Both the position numbers and the translations under genes were made by a program. From positions 1 through 64,000 of the forward strand of contig JAUNQN010000007.1 in assembly GCA_030536145.1 (NCBI GenBank): a stretch of 64,000 bases of DNA. Reading direction: 5' to 3'. Under the pieces are notes generated by a model. That model was given only the letters and a program-made list of their open reading frames with translations. It searched no databases and was not told the DNA's origin. The stretch's first letter is position 1; every line of letters begins with the position of its first letter. This DNA comes from Akkermansia sp. (GTDB lineage Bacteria > Verrucomicrobiota > Verrucomicrobiia > Verrucomicrobiales > Akkermansiaceae). Positions 15,952 through 26,307 of this stretch are shown here, piece by piece.

Positions 15952-18669
15952 ATGAAAAACTTTACCCCCAGAGTGCAACAGGTGATGAACCTGGCCCGCC
16001 GGGAGGCGGACCGCTTCCACCACAACTACATAGGCGCAGAGCACGTGCTGCTGGGCCTGCTCAAGCTTGGCCAGGGCGTGGCCGTGAGCGTGATGGAAAA
16101 CTCCGGCATCAACATCAACCAGCTGGCAGAGAAGATTGAACAGGCCATGCTGCCCGGCAACGCAGCCGCCACGGATGGCGAACTGCCCATCACCCCCCGT
16201 GTGCGCCGCCTGCTCACCACCGCCGGAGAGGAGGCCAAGTCGCTCCGCCACACCTACATCGGCACAGAGCATATCCTGCTGGCCATCCTGCGGGATTCCG
16301 ACGGACTGGCCTGGCAGTCCCTTAATTCCTCCGGCCTGAGCTATGAGAACGCGCGCAAGGGCGTGATGGAGGAAATCAACCCCAAGTTCGACTTCGACAG
16401 GATTCAGGACAACTCCGATTCCCTGCCCGGCGACGGCGACGACATGCCCCCGAACGACGAGGAAGAGGATGCCAACGCCTTCCTGCACCGCGGGGAGCGC
16501 AGCCGCCGTGATTCCGGGCGAGATACCGGGGAGCGCAGCCGCACCCCTGCCCTGCAAGCCTTCGGGCGGGATATGACGGCCCGCGCCGCCAAGGGCGAGC
16601 TGGACCCCGTCATCGGCCGCAGGAACGAAATAGAGCGCGTCATCCAAATCCTGTGCCGCCGCACCAAGAACAACCCGGTGCTGCTGGGAGAGGCCGGCGT
16701 GGGCAAAACTGCCATCGTGGAAGGACTGGCGCAGATGATTGTGGCCGGGGACGTGCCGGAATTCCTGCTGGGCAAGCGCATCATCTCCCTGGACCTGGCG
16801 CTCATGGTGGCCGGCACCAAGTACCGCGGCCAGTTCGAGGAACGCCTGAAGGCCGTGATGGACGAAATCCGCACGGAGAAGAACGTCATCCTCTTCATCG
16901 ACGAAATCCACACCCTCATCGGCGCCGGCTCTGCAGAGGGCACCATGGATGCCTCCAACATCATCAAGCCCGCCCTCTCACGCGGTGAGATGCAGGCCAT
17001 CGGCGCCACCACGCTGAACGAGTACCGCAAGCATGTGGAAAAGGACGCCGCCTTTGAGCGCCGCTTCCAGCAGGTGCAGGTCGGTGAGCCCTCCATGCCG
17101 GATACCATCGCCATCCTCCGCGGCATTGCCCCCCGGTATGAGGAGCACCACCACGTACACTACACCGCCAAGGCCCTGGAGGCCGCCGCCTACCTCTCCA
17201 AGCGCTATATCACAGGCCGTTTCCTGCCGGACAAGGCCATCGACATCATGGACGAGGCCGGCTCCCGCCTGCGCGTGGCACGCATGACCCGCCCCGCCGC
17301 CATCAAGGAGATGGAGCAGGAATGCGCCAGCCTGGAGGAGCGCAAGAAGGAATCCGCCAAGAACCAGGACTTTGAGCGCGCCGCCCGCCTGCGCGACCAG
17401 GAGCAGGAGATGCGCGCCAAGCTCCGCGACACCATCGACGCCTGGAAGCAGGACATGGACAAATCCGTGCTGGACGTGACGGAGGACGACATCATGGCCG
17501 TCATCTCCAAGTGGACGGGGATTCCCCTGGCCCGCATGGAGCAGAAAGAGACGGAGCGCCTGCTGCAGATGGAGAACGAGCTGAAGAGCAAGGTCATCGG
17601 CCAGGACATAGCCTGCGCCGCCATCTCCCGCGCCCTGCGCCGCAGCCGCGCGGATGTGAAGGACCCCCGCCGCCCCATCGGATCCTTCCTCTTCATGGGC
17701 CCCACGGGCGTGGGCAAGACCTACCTGGCCCGCAACCTGGCGGAAATCATGTTCGGCACTGCGGATGCACTCATCCAGGTGGACATGAGCGAATACATGG
17801 AGAAGTACAGCACCAGCCGCCTGATCGGCTCTCCCCCCGGGTACGTGGGGCATGACGAGGGCGGCCAGCTCACGGAGAAGGTGCGCCGCCGCCCGTACGC
17901 GGTCATCCTGTTCGACGAGGTGGAGAAAGCCCACCCGGACGTGATGAACCTGCTGCTGCAGGTGCTGGAGGAAGGCGTGATGACAGATTCCCTGGGCCGC
18001 AAGGTCAGCTTCAGCAACACCATCATCATCCTCACCTCCAACGTGGGAGCCAGCCTGGGCAGCACCCGCGGCCGCATGGGATTTGCCACCGCAGAGAACT
18101 CCGAGGCGGACTACGATTTGCTCAAGGACAAGATCACGGAAGCCGCCAAGAAGCACTTCCGCCCGGAATTCATCAACCGCTTTGATGAACTGATTGTCTT
18201 CCGCATGCTGGACCGCAAGGACCTGGCGGAAATCGTGCAGCTGGAGGCCAAGAAACTCATCAACCGACTGGCGGAGAAAAACATCGGCCTGCGCCTGGCG
18301 CCGGAGGTGGTGGGCCTGCTGGTGGACAAGGGCTACAACCCGGAATACGGCGCCCGCCCCATGCGCCGCGCCATAGAGCGCCTGCTGGAGGACCCCATTG
18401 CAGAGGCAATCCTGCGCGGCGACCTGGCCGCCGGACACCGCTCCGTGGCCGTGCGGCAGGAAGGCACGGGAGACATCGTGTTTCAAGAGGAACAGCCCGA
18501 ACCCGCCCCTGAGCCGGAGCCCGTGAAACCCGCCAAGCCCGCCCGCAAGCCCAAGGCACCGGCCAAGGAGAAGCCGGCCCCCAAGGCCCCGAAAAAGCCG
18601 GCCAAGGCACCCAAGCCCGCCGCAGAGTCCAAGAAGCCGCGCAAGGGCGGCAAGAAAAAAGAAGACTGA
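15952..18669 (+). CDS. clpC: ATP-dependent Clp protease ATPase ClpC with basic tail
   Basis: 905 residues; Bacillus ClpC has about 810. Two N-domain repeats ([13 protein letters not shown] near 25 and [13 protein letters not shown] near 100) are followed by AAA-1 (G-E-A-G-V-G-K-T), a middle domain with a UVR-like stretch ([11 protein letters not shown]), and AAA-2 (G-P-T-G-V-G-K-T-Y). ClpC unfolds substrates for ClpP. The last ~60 residues, from about 846, are Lys/Pro/Ala-rich and lie outside the family's fold. Six bases separate it from mcsB, so it belongs to the same transcript. A terminator follows. Confidence 0.93.
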   Translation: MKNFTPRVQQVMNLARREADRFHHNYIGAEHVLLGLLKLGQGVAVSVMENSGININQLAEKIEQAMLPGNAAATDGELPITPRVRRLLTTAGEEAKSLRHTYIGTEHILLAILRDSDGLAWQSLNSSGLSYENARKGVMEEINPKFDFDRIQDNSDSLPGDGDDMPPNDEEEDANAFLHRGERSRRDSGRDTGERSRTPALQAFGRDMTARAAKGELDPVIGRRNEIERVIQILCRRTKNNPVLLGEAGVGKTAIVEGLAQMIVAGDVPEFLLGKRIISLDLALMVAGTKYRGQFEERLKAVMDEIRTEKNVILFIDEIHTLIGAGSAEGTMDASNIIKPALSRGEMQAIGATTLNEYRKHVEKDAAFERRFQQVQVGEPSMPDTIAILRGIAPRYEEHHHVHYTAKALEAAAYLSKRYITGRFLPDKAIDIMDEAGSRLRVARMTRPAAIKEMEQECASLEERKKESAKNQDFERAARLRDQEQEMRAKLRDTIDAWKQDMDKSVLDVTEDDIMAVISKWTGIPLARMEQKETERLLQMENELKSKVIGQDIACAAISRALRRSRADVKDPRRPIGSFLFMGPTGVGKTYLARNLAEIMFGTADALIQVDMSEYMEKYSTSRLIGSPPGYVGHDEGGQLTEKVRRRPYAVILFDEVEKAHPDVMNLLLQVLEEGVMTDSLGRKVSFSNTIIILTSNVGASLGSTRGRMGFATAENSEADYDLLKDKITEAAKKHFRPEFINRFDELIVFRMLDRKDLAEIVQLEAKKLINRLAEKNIGLRLAPEVVGLLVDKGYNPEYGARPMRRAIERLLEDPIAEAILRGDLAAGHRSVAVRQEGTGDIVFQEEQPEPAPEPEPVKPAKPARKPKAPAKEKPAPKAPKKPAKAPKPAAESKKPRKGGKKKED

Positions 18670-18700
18670 TTCCCAACGGCAAGGCATCACGCCACTCATC

Positions 18701-18728
18701 AAAAGCACCGGCGCAAGTCGGTGCTTTT
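18701..18728 (+). terminator. Rho-independent terminator of the mcsA-mcsB-clpC operon
   Basis: A 10-bp perfect stem (18701-18710 with 18719-18728), 8-nt loop; the right arm ends in TTTT and continues CTTGT. Confidence 0.75.
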
Positions 18729-18977
18729 CTTGTAACCAAGGGATTTGCAACAACCCATCGGGCAGCTGCTACCCCATATCAATCTTCCCGGCTGCATCCT
18801 GGCGGCCGCCTTGTGTTTCCATGCATTTGGAGATGAGCCCGATGCTGGTGGAGCCTGTCGCCTGCACGGAAAGCGAGCACCTCTTCTTTTCCCTCATGTC
18901 CATATCCCTTACGGCGTGGCATTGGAAGAAAGTTCCGTTTTCCTACGTTTTTCCTAAGATCTTCCAGGACTTTCGCC
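18729..18977. other. Intergenic stretch without a supported gene
   Basis: Between the clpC terminator and the next promoter. A 70-codon open frame at 18745-18957 on the plus strand has no recognisable protein features and no start signal. I see no RNA gene here. Base composition is AT-richer toward the right, like the following gene. Confidence 0.5.
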
Positions 18978-19006
18978 TTGACACCCCCTTGACAACATGC
19001 TAGAGT
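18978..19006 (+). promoter_or_regulatory. Promoter of the IdeS-like gene
   Basis: TTGACA at 18978-18983, 17 bp, TAGAGT at 19001-19006. A second TTGACA lies at 18989-18994. The ATG is at 19028, leaving a ~14-nt leader without an SD motif. Confidence 0.55.
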
Positions 19007-19027
19007 GCCCTCAAGAAATCACAACTC

Positions 19028-21424
19028 ATGAAGCCCCGTCTCCCTTCTCTCCTCGTCGCCGCTATCGTCGCTCTGCAGGCGGCAAATCCGCTGTTAGCGA
19101 GCGCCACGCTCGTCTCTGGCAAGGCTTACGATGTAGGCAAGGTCTCGTATAGCTCTGATGACAACAAGGTATACCCCGCAGGGGTCAAAGATACCGATTG
19201 GTGTTGGGCTGCTAGCGCTTCCAACATGATAGAGTATTGGCAAGACACATATTCCACGTACGCCGATAGCACGCCCATTAGCGGATACCGAGAAGGAACC
19301 CCCGAATATTCAAAGCCGGAAGGAACAGATTATTTGAACGTATACCATAATGCGTTGAGCCAAGCCAAGCTGGACACAACCGGAGATGCCCATGACTTTA
19401 TCGATTGGTGGATGAAGGGAACGGCTATAACCGAACAAACCAGCACAGTCTTACCTCAAAACGGGAGCGGCCATTACGGGACTGTTTTTAACGGAGTCTC
19501 CGAGTGCTGGATAGAAAGCGACTATTGCCTGCCTGATAATGATTATACTCTTAAAAGGATGGCGGATGAACTTGCCGAGGCCTTTTCTGTACAAGGCCAA
19601 GCCGTACAGGTGACAATCCAAGGTGCCGCAGGGCATTCGATAACGTGCTGGGGATACGAAACTGATTCTGCAGGCAATTTATCGGCACTGATTCTTTCTG
19701 ACTCCGATGATGGATACTTCGGAACGTTCCGCATGGAGGTGAGTCTAGATGAAGATTATTCGTATCTCTGGTATGGGATTCGAACCGAACCCACGAGAGC
19801 ATTTACTCTCGAAACTGATGATACCTTCGGCTATTACGGGCACGTGGGCAGTCCTGCGTCCATACTTCAGTATTCATGGATTAATACCAAGGCTGCAACT
19901 AACGAAGAGTCCCAGAGCATTGCAGTAGACGCAAAAGAGGCCGCATCTGAGCTTCCTGATGACAAAGTTATCAAAACAAACACAAAGCTGACCAACGAAT
20001 CGAGTGTCACAGAAGTTAATGGTGACGGTGTCGTCGTTGGAAACGAAACTGACGTTATTGTACTGACAGGCGAAACCGGGCATAAACTTTCCTTGAATGG
20101 CAAGATTGTCGATTCAGGTTCCAATTCGAAAAGTACTGGCCTTATGGTTAAGTCTGGAGCTATGGTTTCCTTGGACAGTCTGTCAATCAGCAACTATGAT
20201 GGAGGCGCAATGCTGTTGGAAAGCAAAACGTACATTCACGGCGGGCAACTTAACATCAAAGACAATAGCTCATCCGGAGATGGCGGTGGGGCAAAGAATG
20301 AGAGTTACCTAGAGATAAAGGGATGCTCAAATGCCGGAGAGTCCTCTTCCGTCTCATTCTGCAACAATGTGGCTGCAGGCAAGGGCGGTGCAATATACAA
20401 TAACGGGACCAAATCTGACGTTAACAGAACAATCCAAATTGACGATAAAGGGACCAGCCTGAAGCTGCCGACACTTGTCACAACCTCTATACGAGGCAAT
20501 GGCAATGTAGTTTTTAAGGACAACTCTGCAGGTATTGACGGCAACGACATATACAACGAAGAGGGTGGCGTTGTCATTGTAGCAGATAACTCAAGTGTCT
20601 CGTTTGAATCGAATTGCGGCAACAAGGCCTCTGTAACCAATAATGGAACCCTTTATCTTGCTGCCCAAGAAAACCAAAACATCACCTTTGCCGGAACAAA
20701 ATTGAACGGCAAAGGCACGACTTACATAGGAACAGATAACTGGGCTGAGGACTACAAAGGAGCTGTTGATTTTACGAACGGTTCCAATAGCCTGAGCATC
20801 ACCGGCACCCAGAGGGTAGGCGAAGTCGAAGTATGGGATCCCAATAAAGGGAACTGGGGAGAATACGTGACCAAAGAGGGCGATGTCTGGCATGCTGCGG
20901 AGTTGAAGAATGCGACCGTGAGTGCGGAGGAGATTACGGGTGCAAAAGATAATCTTGGTTCCAATGTGAGTTATCTCACAAACTCGAGCATTACGGTAGC
21001 CGGGGCACTCACTATGCGCAATGTTACGCTGGATAACACGGATGTCATCACAGTAACAGGCACTAACAGCATGGTCACGCTCGACGATGTTGCCATTACG
21101 CTGAACAGCGGCGTAGCGAAGACCAACTCCGGAGCCTATGATATCAGCGGCATGTTCTCCGGCAAATTCACGATTAATTCCCTGTATTTCGATTCGGAAG
21201 AGCTCAAGAACAGCGACACGATTTACTTGGGTACAAACCTCACCGAAGGTGACGCAGCAGCCAACCTTTGGATTGGAGAAGGCCAGTACTACATCGGCTC
21301 CTATAATTCAGCAACCGGCATTGTAACGTTCAGCGATGAAATTGGTTCTGTACCCGAGCCGACGACAGGCACGCTGAGCCTGCTGGCGCTTGCCGGGCTG
21401 TGCGCACGGCGTCGCCGCCGCTAA
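19028..21424 (+). CDS. IdeS/Mac-like (C66) cysteine peptidase with PEP-CTERM anchor
   Basis: 798 residues. Signal peptide 1-25. Residues ~30-265 resemble streptococcal IdeS: D-W-C-W-A-A-S-A-S-N-M-I-E-Y-W (Cys59), then G-H-S-I-T-C-W-G-Y (His203), then S-A-G-N-L-S-A-L-I-L-S-D-S-D (Asp225). The His-to-Asp distance of 22 equals that of IdeS (His262, Asp284). The rest is a beta-helix-like region with G-G-A-I-Y-N-N-type repeats, ending in V-P-E-P-T-T-G-T-L-S-L-L-A-L-A-G-L-C and R-R-R-R-R. Likely a surface protease; IgG cleavage is possible but unproven. The gene is visibly AT-richer than its neighbours, suggesting acquisition by transfer. Confidence 0.75.
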   Translation: MKPRLPSLLVAAIVALQAANPLLASATLVSGKAYDVGKVSYSSDDNKVYPAGVKDTDWCWAASASNMIEYWQDTYSTYADSTPISGYREGTPEYSKPEGTDYLNVYHNALSQAKLDTTGDAHDFIDWWMKGTAITEQTSTVLPQNGSGHYGTVFNGVSECWIESDYCLPDNDYTLKRMADELAEAFSVQGQAVQVTIQGAAGHSITCWGYETDSAGNLSALILSDSDDGYFGTFRMEVSLDEDYSYLWYGIRTEPTRAFTLETDDTFGYYGHVGSPASILQYSWINTKAATNEESQSIAVDAKEAASELPDDKVIKTNTKLTNESSVTEVNGDGVVVGNETDVIVLTGETGHKLSLNGKIVDSGSNSKSTGLMVKSGAMVSLDSLSISNYDGGAMLLESKTYIHGGQLNIKDNSSSGDGGGAKNESYLEIKGCSNAGESSSVSFCNNVAAGKGGAIYNNGTKSDVNRTIQIDDKGTSLKLPTLVTTSIRGNGNVVFKDNSAGIDGNDIYNEEGGVVIVADNSSVSFESNCGNKASVTNNGTLYLAAQENQNITFAGTKLNGKGTTYIGTDNWAEDYKGAVDFTNGSNSLSITGTQRVGEVEVWDPNKGNWGEYVTKEGDVWHAAELKNATVSAEEITGAKDNLGSNVSYLTNSSITVAGALTMRNVTLDNTDVITVTGTNSMVTLDDVAITLNSGVAKTNSGAYDISGMFSGKFTINSLYFDSEELKNSDTIYLGTNLTEGDAAANLWIGEGQYYIGSYNSATGIVTFSDEIGSVPEPTTGTLSLLALAGLCARRRRR

Positions 21425-21452
21425 CAAGCGGAGTCCGACAGAGAGTTGTACC

Positions 21453-21486
21453 AATCCCGCAGGTGGCACAGGCTGCCTGCGGGATT
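21453..21486 (+). terminator. Hairpin after the IdeS-like gene
   Basis: An 11-bp perfect stem (21453-21463 with 21476-21486) starts 29 bp past the stop. No T-run follows, so termination is plausible but not certain. The rest of the gap to 21667 shows no gene. Confidence 0.5.
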
Positions 21487-21667
21487 GCTGCGTACAGGGG
21501 TACCAGACAACAGAGGGGGCGGGTACGATTCCGCTATACGCCCCCTTTCCCGGCAAGTTGTGACCGTTTTCCCGGCAGCGTTATGGACGGCTGTGCGCGC
21601 GGCAGGAGCGGGATTTTCCCCGATTGCAAGTTCCCTTATACTCCAGGTGCCGCACGGGCAAGCAAAT

Positions 21668-21697
21668 ACCGCCGTTCCCGGAAAGGGGAACGGCGGT
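21668..21697 (-). terminator. Hairpin after pckG
   Basis: A 12-bp perfect stem (21668-21679 with 21686-21697) lies past the pckG stop on the minus strand. A second small inverted repeat at 21705-21720 lies between it and the stop. Confidence 0.55.
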
Positions 21698-21732
21698 AGG
21701 TTATCTCTCAGGTTGTGAGAGAAAGGCGTTCT

Positions 21733-23592
21733 TTACTTGAACTTGGCGATGAGAATCTGACGCTGGGCCTCCAGCTCGGCGGGCAGCTTGTCGCCCACGT
21801 TGCCGAAGAGCTCGGTCTGGGACTCAAGCTCAGCCTGCCACTCGGAGTCGCTGAGGGTCATGTTCACGTTGAACTGCTCCTCGGTGTAGTCGGTCAGGCC
21901 ATCGGTGTCGAGCTCGCCGTAAGCGGGGGAGATACCCAGCTTGGTCTCCACACCTTCCACCTCGCCACGGCAGCGGCGAAGCACCCAGTCGATGACGCGC
22001 ATGTTGTCGCCATAGCCCGGCCAGATGAAGTGACCCTCGGCATCCTTGCGGAACCAGTTCACGTTGAAGATCTTGGGCAGCTTGCAAGCGCAAGTCTTGG
22101 TGCCCATGTCCAGCCAGTGCTGCCAGTAGTCGCCCACGTTGTAGCCGATGAAGGGCTTCATGGCCATCGGGTCGCGGCGGACCTGACCAATCTTGCCGAA
22201 GGCGGCGGCGGTCATCTCAGAGCCCATGGTGGCGCCCACGTACACGCCGTGGTTCCAATCGCGGGACTGGAAGACGAGCGGCATGGTGGTGGCGCGGCGG
22301 CCGCCGAAGAGGAACGCGGAGATGGAAACACCCTCCGGGTTGTAGTACTCCGGATCCAGGGTGGGGCACTGGGCGGCGGGAGCGGTGAAACGGCTGTTGG
22401 GGTGGGCGCACTTGGCGCCAGTCTCCTTGGCGATTTCAGGGGTCCAGTCGTTGCCCTGCCAGTCGATGGCGTGGGCGGGAGCCTCACCGTCCATACCTTC
22501 CCACCACACGTCGCCGTCGTCGGTCAGACCCACGTTGGTGAAGATAACGTTCTCCTTGATGGTGTCCATGGCGATGGGGTTGGTCTTGTAGGAGGTGCCG
22601 GGAGCCACGCCGAAGTAGCCGTTCTCGGGGTTGATGGCGTGGAAGGTGCCGTCCTCGTGGGGCCAGATCCAGGCGATATCGTCGCCGATGATGCTGGTCT
22701 TCCAGCCCTTCTCACGGAGGGGAGCCGGGGGAACAAGCATGGCAAGGTTGGTCTTGCCGCAGGCGGAGGGGAATGCGCCGGTGATGTAGGACTTGCGGCC
22801 CTGGGGATCCGTGACGCCGAGGATGAGCATGTGCTCAGCCATCCAGCCGTTGTCGCGGGCCTTGGTGGTGGCGATACGGAGGGCAAGGCACTTCTTGCCG
22901 AGGAGGGCGTTGCCACCGTAACCGGAACCGTAGGAGATGATTTCACCGGTCTCGGGGAAGTGGCAGATGTACTTCTCCTCGTTGTTGCAGGGCCAGGCCA
23001 CGTCCTGCTGGCCGGGCTCCAGGGGAGCGCCGACGGTGTGAAGGCAGGGAACGAAGTCGCCGTAGCCGTCACGCTTGGGATTGCCGCCGCCCTGGGTCTC
23101 GTCCTCGAGGCGCTTGAGCACCTTCTCACCCATGATGGTCATGATGCGCATGTTGGTCACCACGTAGGCGGAGTCCGTGATCTCGATGCCGATCTTGGCA
23201 AGGGGGGAATCAAGCGGACCCATGCAGAAAGGAATCACGTACATGGTACGGCCCTTCATGCAGCCATCAAGGAACGGGTTGAGAATAGCGCGCATCTCGG
23301 CCGGGGACTTCCAGTTGTTGGTGAAGCCGGCGTCCTCCTGCTTCTCGGAGCAGATGAAGGTACGCTCCTCCACACGGGCAACATCGGAAGGAGTGGAACG
23401 GGCCAGGAAGCAGTTCGGGCGCTTCTCCGGGTTCAAGCGGATGTAGGTGCCTTTTTCGACCAGCATGTCGCACAGCTGGGTGTTTTCTTCCTCGGAACCG
23501 TCGCACCAGTAGACGGATTCGGGTTTGCAGAGCTGGCGGATCTGCTCCACCCACTCGGCAGCCTTCTTATGAGTAGTACCAGTGATTTTCAT
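21733..23592 (-). CDS. pckG: Phosphoenolpyruvate carboxykinase (GTP)
   Basis: 619 residues from ATG 23592. A longer open frame runs to 24921, but its upstream part is the antisense of the methyltransferase gene. The GTP-type P-loop is [13 protein letters not shown] (274-286); other family stretches are [13 protein letters not shown] and [12 protein letters not shown]. It interconverts oxaloacetate and phosphoenolpyruvate with GTP; in anaerobes it often runs toward oxaloacetate and succinate/propionate. Monocistronic, with a promoter 9 nt from the ATG. Confidence 0.97.
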   Translation of the reverse strand: MKITGTTHKKAAEWVEQIRQLCKPESVYWCDGSEEENTQLCDMLVEKGTYIRLNPEKRPNCFLARSTPSDVARVEERTFICSEKQEDAGFTNNWKSPAEMRAILNPFLDGCMKGRTMYVIPFCMGPLDSPLAKIGIEITDSAYVVTNMRIMTIMGEKVLKRLEDETQGGGNPKRDGYGDFVPCLHTVGAPLEPGQQDVAWPCNNEEKYICHFPETGEIISYGSGYGGNALLGKKCLALRIATTKARDNGWMAEHMLILGVTDPQGRKSYITGAFPSACGKTNLAMLVPPAPLREKGWKTSIIGDDIAWIWPHEDGTFHAINPENGYFGVAPGTSYKTNPIAMDTIKENVIFTNVGLTDDGDVWWEGMDGEAPAHAIDWQGNDWTPEIAKETGAKCAHPNSRFTAPAAQCPTLDPEYYNPEGVSISAFLFGGRRATTMPLVFQSRDWNHGVYVGATMGSEMTAAAFGKIGQVRRDPMAMKPFIGYNVGDYWQHWLDMGTKTCACKLPKIFNVNWFRKDAEGHFIWPGYGDNMRVIDWVLRRCRGEVEGVETKLGISPAYGELDTDGLTDYTEEQFNVNMTLSDSEWQAELESQTELFGNVGDKLPAELEAQRQILIAKFK

Positions 23593-23601
23593 GGTGGTCA
23601 C

Positions 23602-23630
23602 AGGATAGCACGCTGGCTGCAATCTTGCAA
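23602..23630 (-). promoter_or_regulatory. Promoter of pckG
   Basis: Minus strand: TTGCAA, 17 bp, TATCCT, then 9 nt to the ATG at 23592. Confidence 0.55.
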
Positions 23631-23695
23631 CACTAAAAAACGCGCCCGGTGCAAAAAAACGCACGCTGTGCATGCGTGCGGGGCGAGATTTGCGT

Positions 23696-23724
23696 TTGCG
23701 GTGCAGCGGGGATTGTGTTAGAAT
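23696..23724 (+). promoter_or_regulatory. Promoter of the m5C methyltransferase gene
   Basis: TTGCGG, 17 bp, TAGAAT, then 9 nt to the ATG at 23734. Divergent from the pckG promoter. Confidence 0.5.
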
Positions 23725-23733
23725 GCGCTGCAG

Positions 23734-24651
23734 ATGAGTACCGCCGATACAGAGATGAGCCACGCGGAGCAGCGGCTGTGCAGCCGGCTGGGGCTGGCCG
23801 GGGAGGATGCGCTGCACCTGGTGCAGGCCATGCGGCGCGGGGAATCCTCCCGCAGCGCGGTGGTGCTTGCACCGCTGGCCCCGGCGGGGTATGAGCCGCC
23901 GTTTCCCTGTGCGGCGGAGCGGCCTGCGTGGCTTCCGCCGGGCGTGTACCTGCCGGAGCCGGGGGTGCGCCCCGGGCAGCATGCGGACTACGCGGCGGGG
24001 TACTATTACATACTGGATGCCTCCTCCTGCTGGGAATCCGCCGCGCTGGAGCTGGTGCCGGGCCCGGCACACACGCTGGACCTGTGCGCGGCCCCGGGCG
24101 GCAAGAGCATGCTGATGGGCGCGCGGTACGGTTTTCCCCGGGGCACGCACACGGCAAACGAGGTGAATTCCGCCCGCCGCGGGGTGCTGCGGCAGAACCT
24201 GCAGCAGTGCGGCTGGCAGGGGGTGGAGGTAACAGGCCTGCGCCCGGACCAGTGGGCGGCAAGCGGGCAGCAGTTCGACCTGCTGCTGGTGGATGCCCCG
24301 TGCAGCGGGCAATCCCTGCTGGCCAAGGGAATCAAGAACCCGGGCTGCCTGGGCAGCGGCATGGTGAACGGCAATGCCAAGCGCCAGCGCGGCATTATGC
24401 TGGCCGCCGTGGCCTGCACCGCGCCGCAGGGGCATATCCTGTACAGCACCTGCACGTATGACCCGGAGGAGGACGAGAAGGTGGCAGCCTATATCCTGAA
24501 GCGCCACCCCGGCTGGGAGGCGGTGGAAATACCCGCCCTGGCGGAATACCGCTCCACGCTGTACCCCTTCCCCGCGTACCGCCTGCTGCCGCGCCACGGT
24601 TTTGGCGCCGGCGGCTTCTGCTGCCTGCTGAAGAACAACAACCAAGGCTGA
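23734..24651 (+). CDS. NOL1/NOP2/Sun-family RNA m5C methyltransferase
   Basis: 305 residues. SAM site [10 protein letters not shown]; motif IV D-A-P-C-S-G-Q with the Cys that releases product; motif [14 protein letters not shown] with the catalytic Cys. This is the RsmB/RsmF/NSUN class that forms 5-methylcytosine in rRNA or tRNA. The protein lacks the long N-terminal NusB-like domain of RsmB and the C-terminal PUA-like extension of RsmF, so the target is open. Starts 9 bases after a TAGAAT box; the lipase-like gene follows after 19 bp. Confidence 0.85.
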   Translation: MSTADTEMSHAEQRLCSRLGLAGEDALHLVQAMRRGESSRSAVVLAPLAPAGYEPPFPCAAERPAWLPPGVYLPEPGVRPGQHADYAAGYYYILDASSCWESAALELVPGPAHTLDLCAAPGGKSMLMGARYGFPRGTHTANEVNSARRGVLRQNLQQCGWQGVEVTGLRPDQWAASGQQFDLLLVDAPCSGQSLLAKGIKNPGCLGSGMVNGNAKRQRGIMLAAVACTAPQGHILYSTCTYDPEEDEKVAAYILKRHPGWEAVEIPALAEYRSTLYPFPAYRLLPRHGFGAGGFCCLLKNNNQG

Positions 24652-24670
24652 TTTTTCCCTTTCCACCGCC

Positions 24671-25429
24671 ATGATACGCCCATGCCACCTTTTGACCACC
24701 GCCGCCGCGGCCCTGTGCCTGGCGGCCCCTGCCCCGGCCCTGGAGCTGGGGGATATCCTGAACGCCGTGACCGGAGCCGCCCAAAAGGTGGCCAAGTACC
24801 AGGCTGCGCCGCTGCCCAAGGAGAAGGCGGATGCGGCCATGGTGTTTGTGGGCGGCATGGCAGACGAGTACACGGGCATTGTGCACGGCCTGGCCTGCAA
24901 CTGCCCCTGGCTGCCCATCACCGGGGACCAGACCCGCGCGTACTACCACTGGCACATGGGGGATATGGGCTCCTTTGACCTGGCGCCGGACAAGCTGGCG
25001 GCGGAGCTCCAGGAGTTCCGCACGCTGAATCCCGCCGCCCCGGTGGTGCTCATCGGCCACAGCTTGGGGGCCTCCACCGCGCTGCAGGCGGCAGCCCGGC
25101 TGCAGGGCAAGCCCGGCGGCAGCATCTACCTGCTCACGCTGGACCCCGTGAACCGCCTGGTCACCCCCAAGCGCCCGGACAACCTGGCCTGGTGGGGTAA
25201 CAGCTACATCGTGAACTCACAGGACTCCCGGGATTTCATACCCGTCATCGGCGGCCGCTGGAACGAGTGCAAGGAGGCGGACTACAACATCCGCATGGAT
25301 GGCCTGGCGAAGGACGACTACGGCTATTTCTACCAGCACGGCGGCGCCATGAGCCAGCTGTTCTGCAAGGGCGATGAGCAGGAGAGCCTGTTCACCCGCC
25401 TGTGCAGGGAGATTAAAAAGGCGCGCTGA
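24671..25429 (+). CDS. Secreted lipase-like alpha/beta hydrolase
   Basis: 252 residues with a signal peptide (1-23). The nucleophile elbow is [11 protein letters not shown] (Ser131). An acid is likely in L-T-L-D-P-V-N and a late His in Y-Q-H-G-G-A-M. The pattern is that of lipases/thioesterases, with no diagnostic substrate motif. It lies 19 bp after the methyltransferase without its own promoter in view, and its 3' end overlaps the convergent small membrane-protein gene by 17 bp. Confidence 0.7.
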   Translation: MIRPCHLLTTAAAALCLAAPAPALELGDILNAVTGAAQKVAKYQAAPLPKEKADAAMVFVGGMADEYTGIVHGLACNCPWLPITGDQTRAYYHWHMGDMGSFDLAPDKLAAELQEFRTLNPAAPVVLIGHSLGASTALQAAARLQGKPGGSIYLLTLDPVNRLVTPKRPDNLAWWGNSYIVNSQDSRDFIPVIGGRWNECKEADYNIRMDGLAKDDYGYFYQHGGAMSQLFCKGDEQESLFTRLCREIKKAR

Positions 25430-25613
25430 TCACGCCGTACAAGCGCAGGACCCACAGGGTGAGCGCCAGCAGGGCCAGGGCGTACCACAGGATGACCCGT
25501 GCAGGGCTCACCTGGCGGCGGGTGGTGTTCACCGGCCGCCCCTGGCTCTGGATTACCTTCTCCGTTTGCCGTTTCAGCACCACATCCTGATTGGGGTCCA
25601 TCTCCTCTCTCAT
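25413..25613 (-). CDS. Small single-pass membrane protein
   Basis: 66 residues from ATG 25613 (an in-frame ATG at 25601 is an alternative). The first ~38 residues are polar; then V-I-L-W-Y-A-L-A-L-L-A-L-T-L-W-V-L forms one membrane helix close to the C-terminus, a tail-anchor layout. I do not recognise a family. It overlaps the end of the lipase-like gene by 17 bp in the convergent direction, and the reading frame is the only one here with a plausible protein. Confidence 0.45.
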   Translation of the reverse strand: MREEMDPNQDVVLKRQTEKVIQSQGRPVNTTRRQVSPARVILWYALALLALTLWVLRLYGVISAPF

Positions 25614-25695
25614 TGCCCCGCCAGCATACCAGAGCCACCCCGCCTTGGCAAGGCAGAACTGCCGCGGCAAGCATGCAGCATGGTGCAGCGGCGCA

Positions 25696-25724
25696 TTGAC
25701 AAACGGCGCACAAAATGGTAGAAG
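25696..25724 (+). promoter_or_regulatory. Promoter of the DOMON/CBM9-like gene and dnaG (leaderless)
   Basis: TTGACA, 17 bp, TAGAAG, then 7 nt to the GTG at 25732. Confidence 0.5.
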
Positions 25725-25731
25725 ATGGGGC

Positions 25732-26295
25732 GTGACGAGCCACATTTGCACAGAACTGCCCTGCCCCGTGCAGGAGCTGACCCATGAATGGTACGGCAGG
25801 GAAATCCTGCCGCACGTGGAATACTCCTTCTCCATACAGGGGGAGAACCTGGTATACTGCGCGCGCCAGGGGAAAGGCGTGAGCATCCACCCCGGCGCGC
25901 AGCCCGGTGCCTTTACGGAGGAGCTGTGGCGGTATGATACGGCGGAGTTCTTTATCTCCAACGCAGAGGGAACGCGCTACCTGGAGTTCAACCTGTGCCC
26001 GAACGGCGCGTGGTGGGCCTGCGTGTTCACCGGCCCGCGCTGCAAGGACGAGACCGCGCCGCAGCTCACCGCCGCTGCCACGCAGGGCCGCTGTACCCCG
26101 CAGGGCTGGGAGTGCCGGGCGGAGATACCCCTGGCCTACCTGGCCTCCATCGGCATTACCCCGCAGGATTGCCGGCTGGCGGCTGCCGCCATCCAGAACT
26201 CGCCGGACTACCTGTACCTCACCACGGCGGAGGACCTTTCCGGGGAGCCGGATTTCCACCGCCCCTGGGCCTGGCCGAAAGCCCGCATCATCTGA
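25732..26295 (+). CDS. CBM9/DOMON-like domain protein
   Basis: 187 residues from a GTG at 25732, seven bases after the -10 box; the open frame continues upstream but across the promoter. The beta-rich sequence (L-W-R-Y-D-T-A-E-F-F-I-S, Y-L-E-F-N-L-C-P-N-G-A-W-W-A, W-E-C-R-A-E-I-P-L) resembles the CBM9-like/DOMON group that binds sugars or haem. No signal peptide is seen with this start, which would leave it cytoplasmic. Twelve bases before dnaG, so probably cotranscribed. Confidence 0.55.
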   Translation: MTSHICTELPCPVQELTHEWYGREILPHVEYSFSIQGENLVYCARQGKGVSIHPGAQPGAFTEELWRYDTAEFFISNAEGTRYLEFNLCPNGAWWACVFTGPRCKDETAPQLTAAATQGRCTPQGWECRAEIPLAYLASIGITPQDCRLAAAAIQNSPDYLYLTTAEDLSGEPDFHRPWAWPKARII

Positions 26296-26307
26296 TATAC
26301 CGCCGCC

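Noticed and set aside
18745-18957. Possible small gene between clpC and the IdeS-like gene
   Set aside because: No start signal, no protein motif in either strand, and composition changes within it.
18978-18994. Two overlapping TTGACA boxes as a tandem promoter
   Set aside because: Only the first has a TAGAGT at 17 bp; for the second no -10 at proper spacing was found.
21715-23721. 668-codon plus-strand frame opposite pckG
   Set aside because: Antisense of a highly conserved enzyme; translation is low-complexity G/V/L/A/H-rich.
23593-24921. Upstream extension of the pckG frame
   Set aside because: It is antisense to the m5C methyltransferase gene; PckG homology starts at 23592, with a promoter right behind it.
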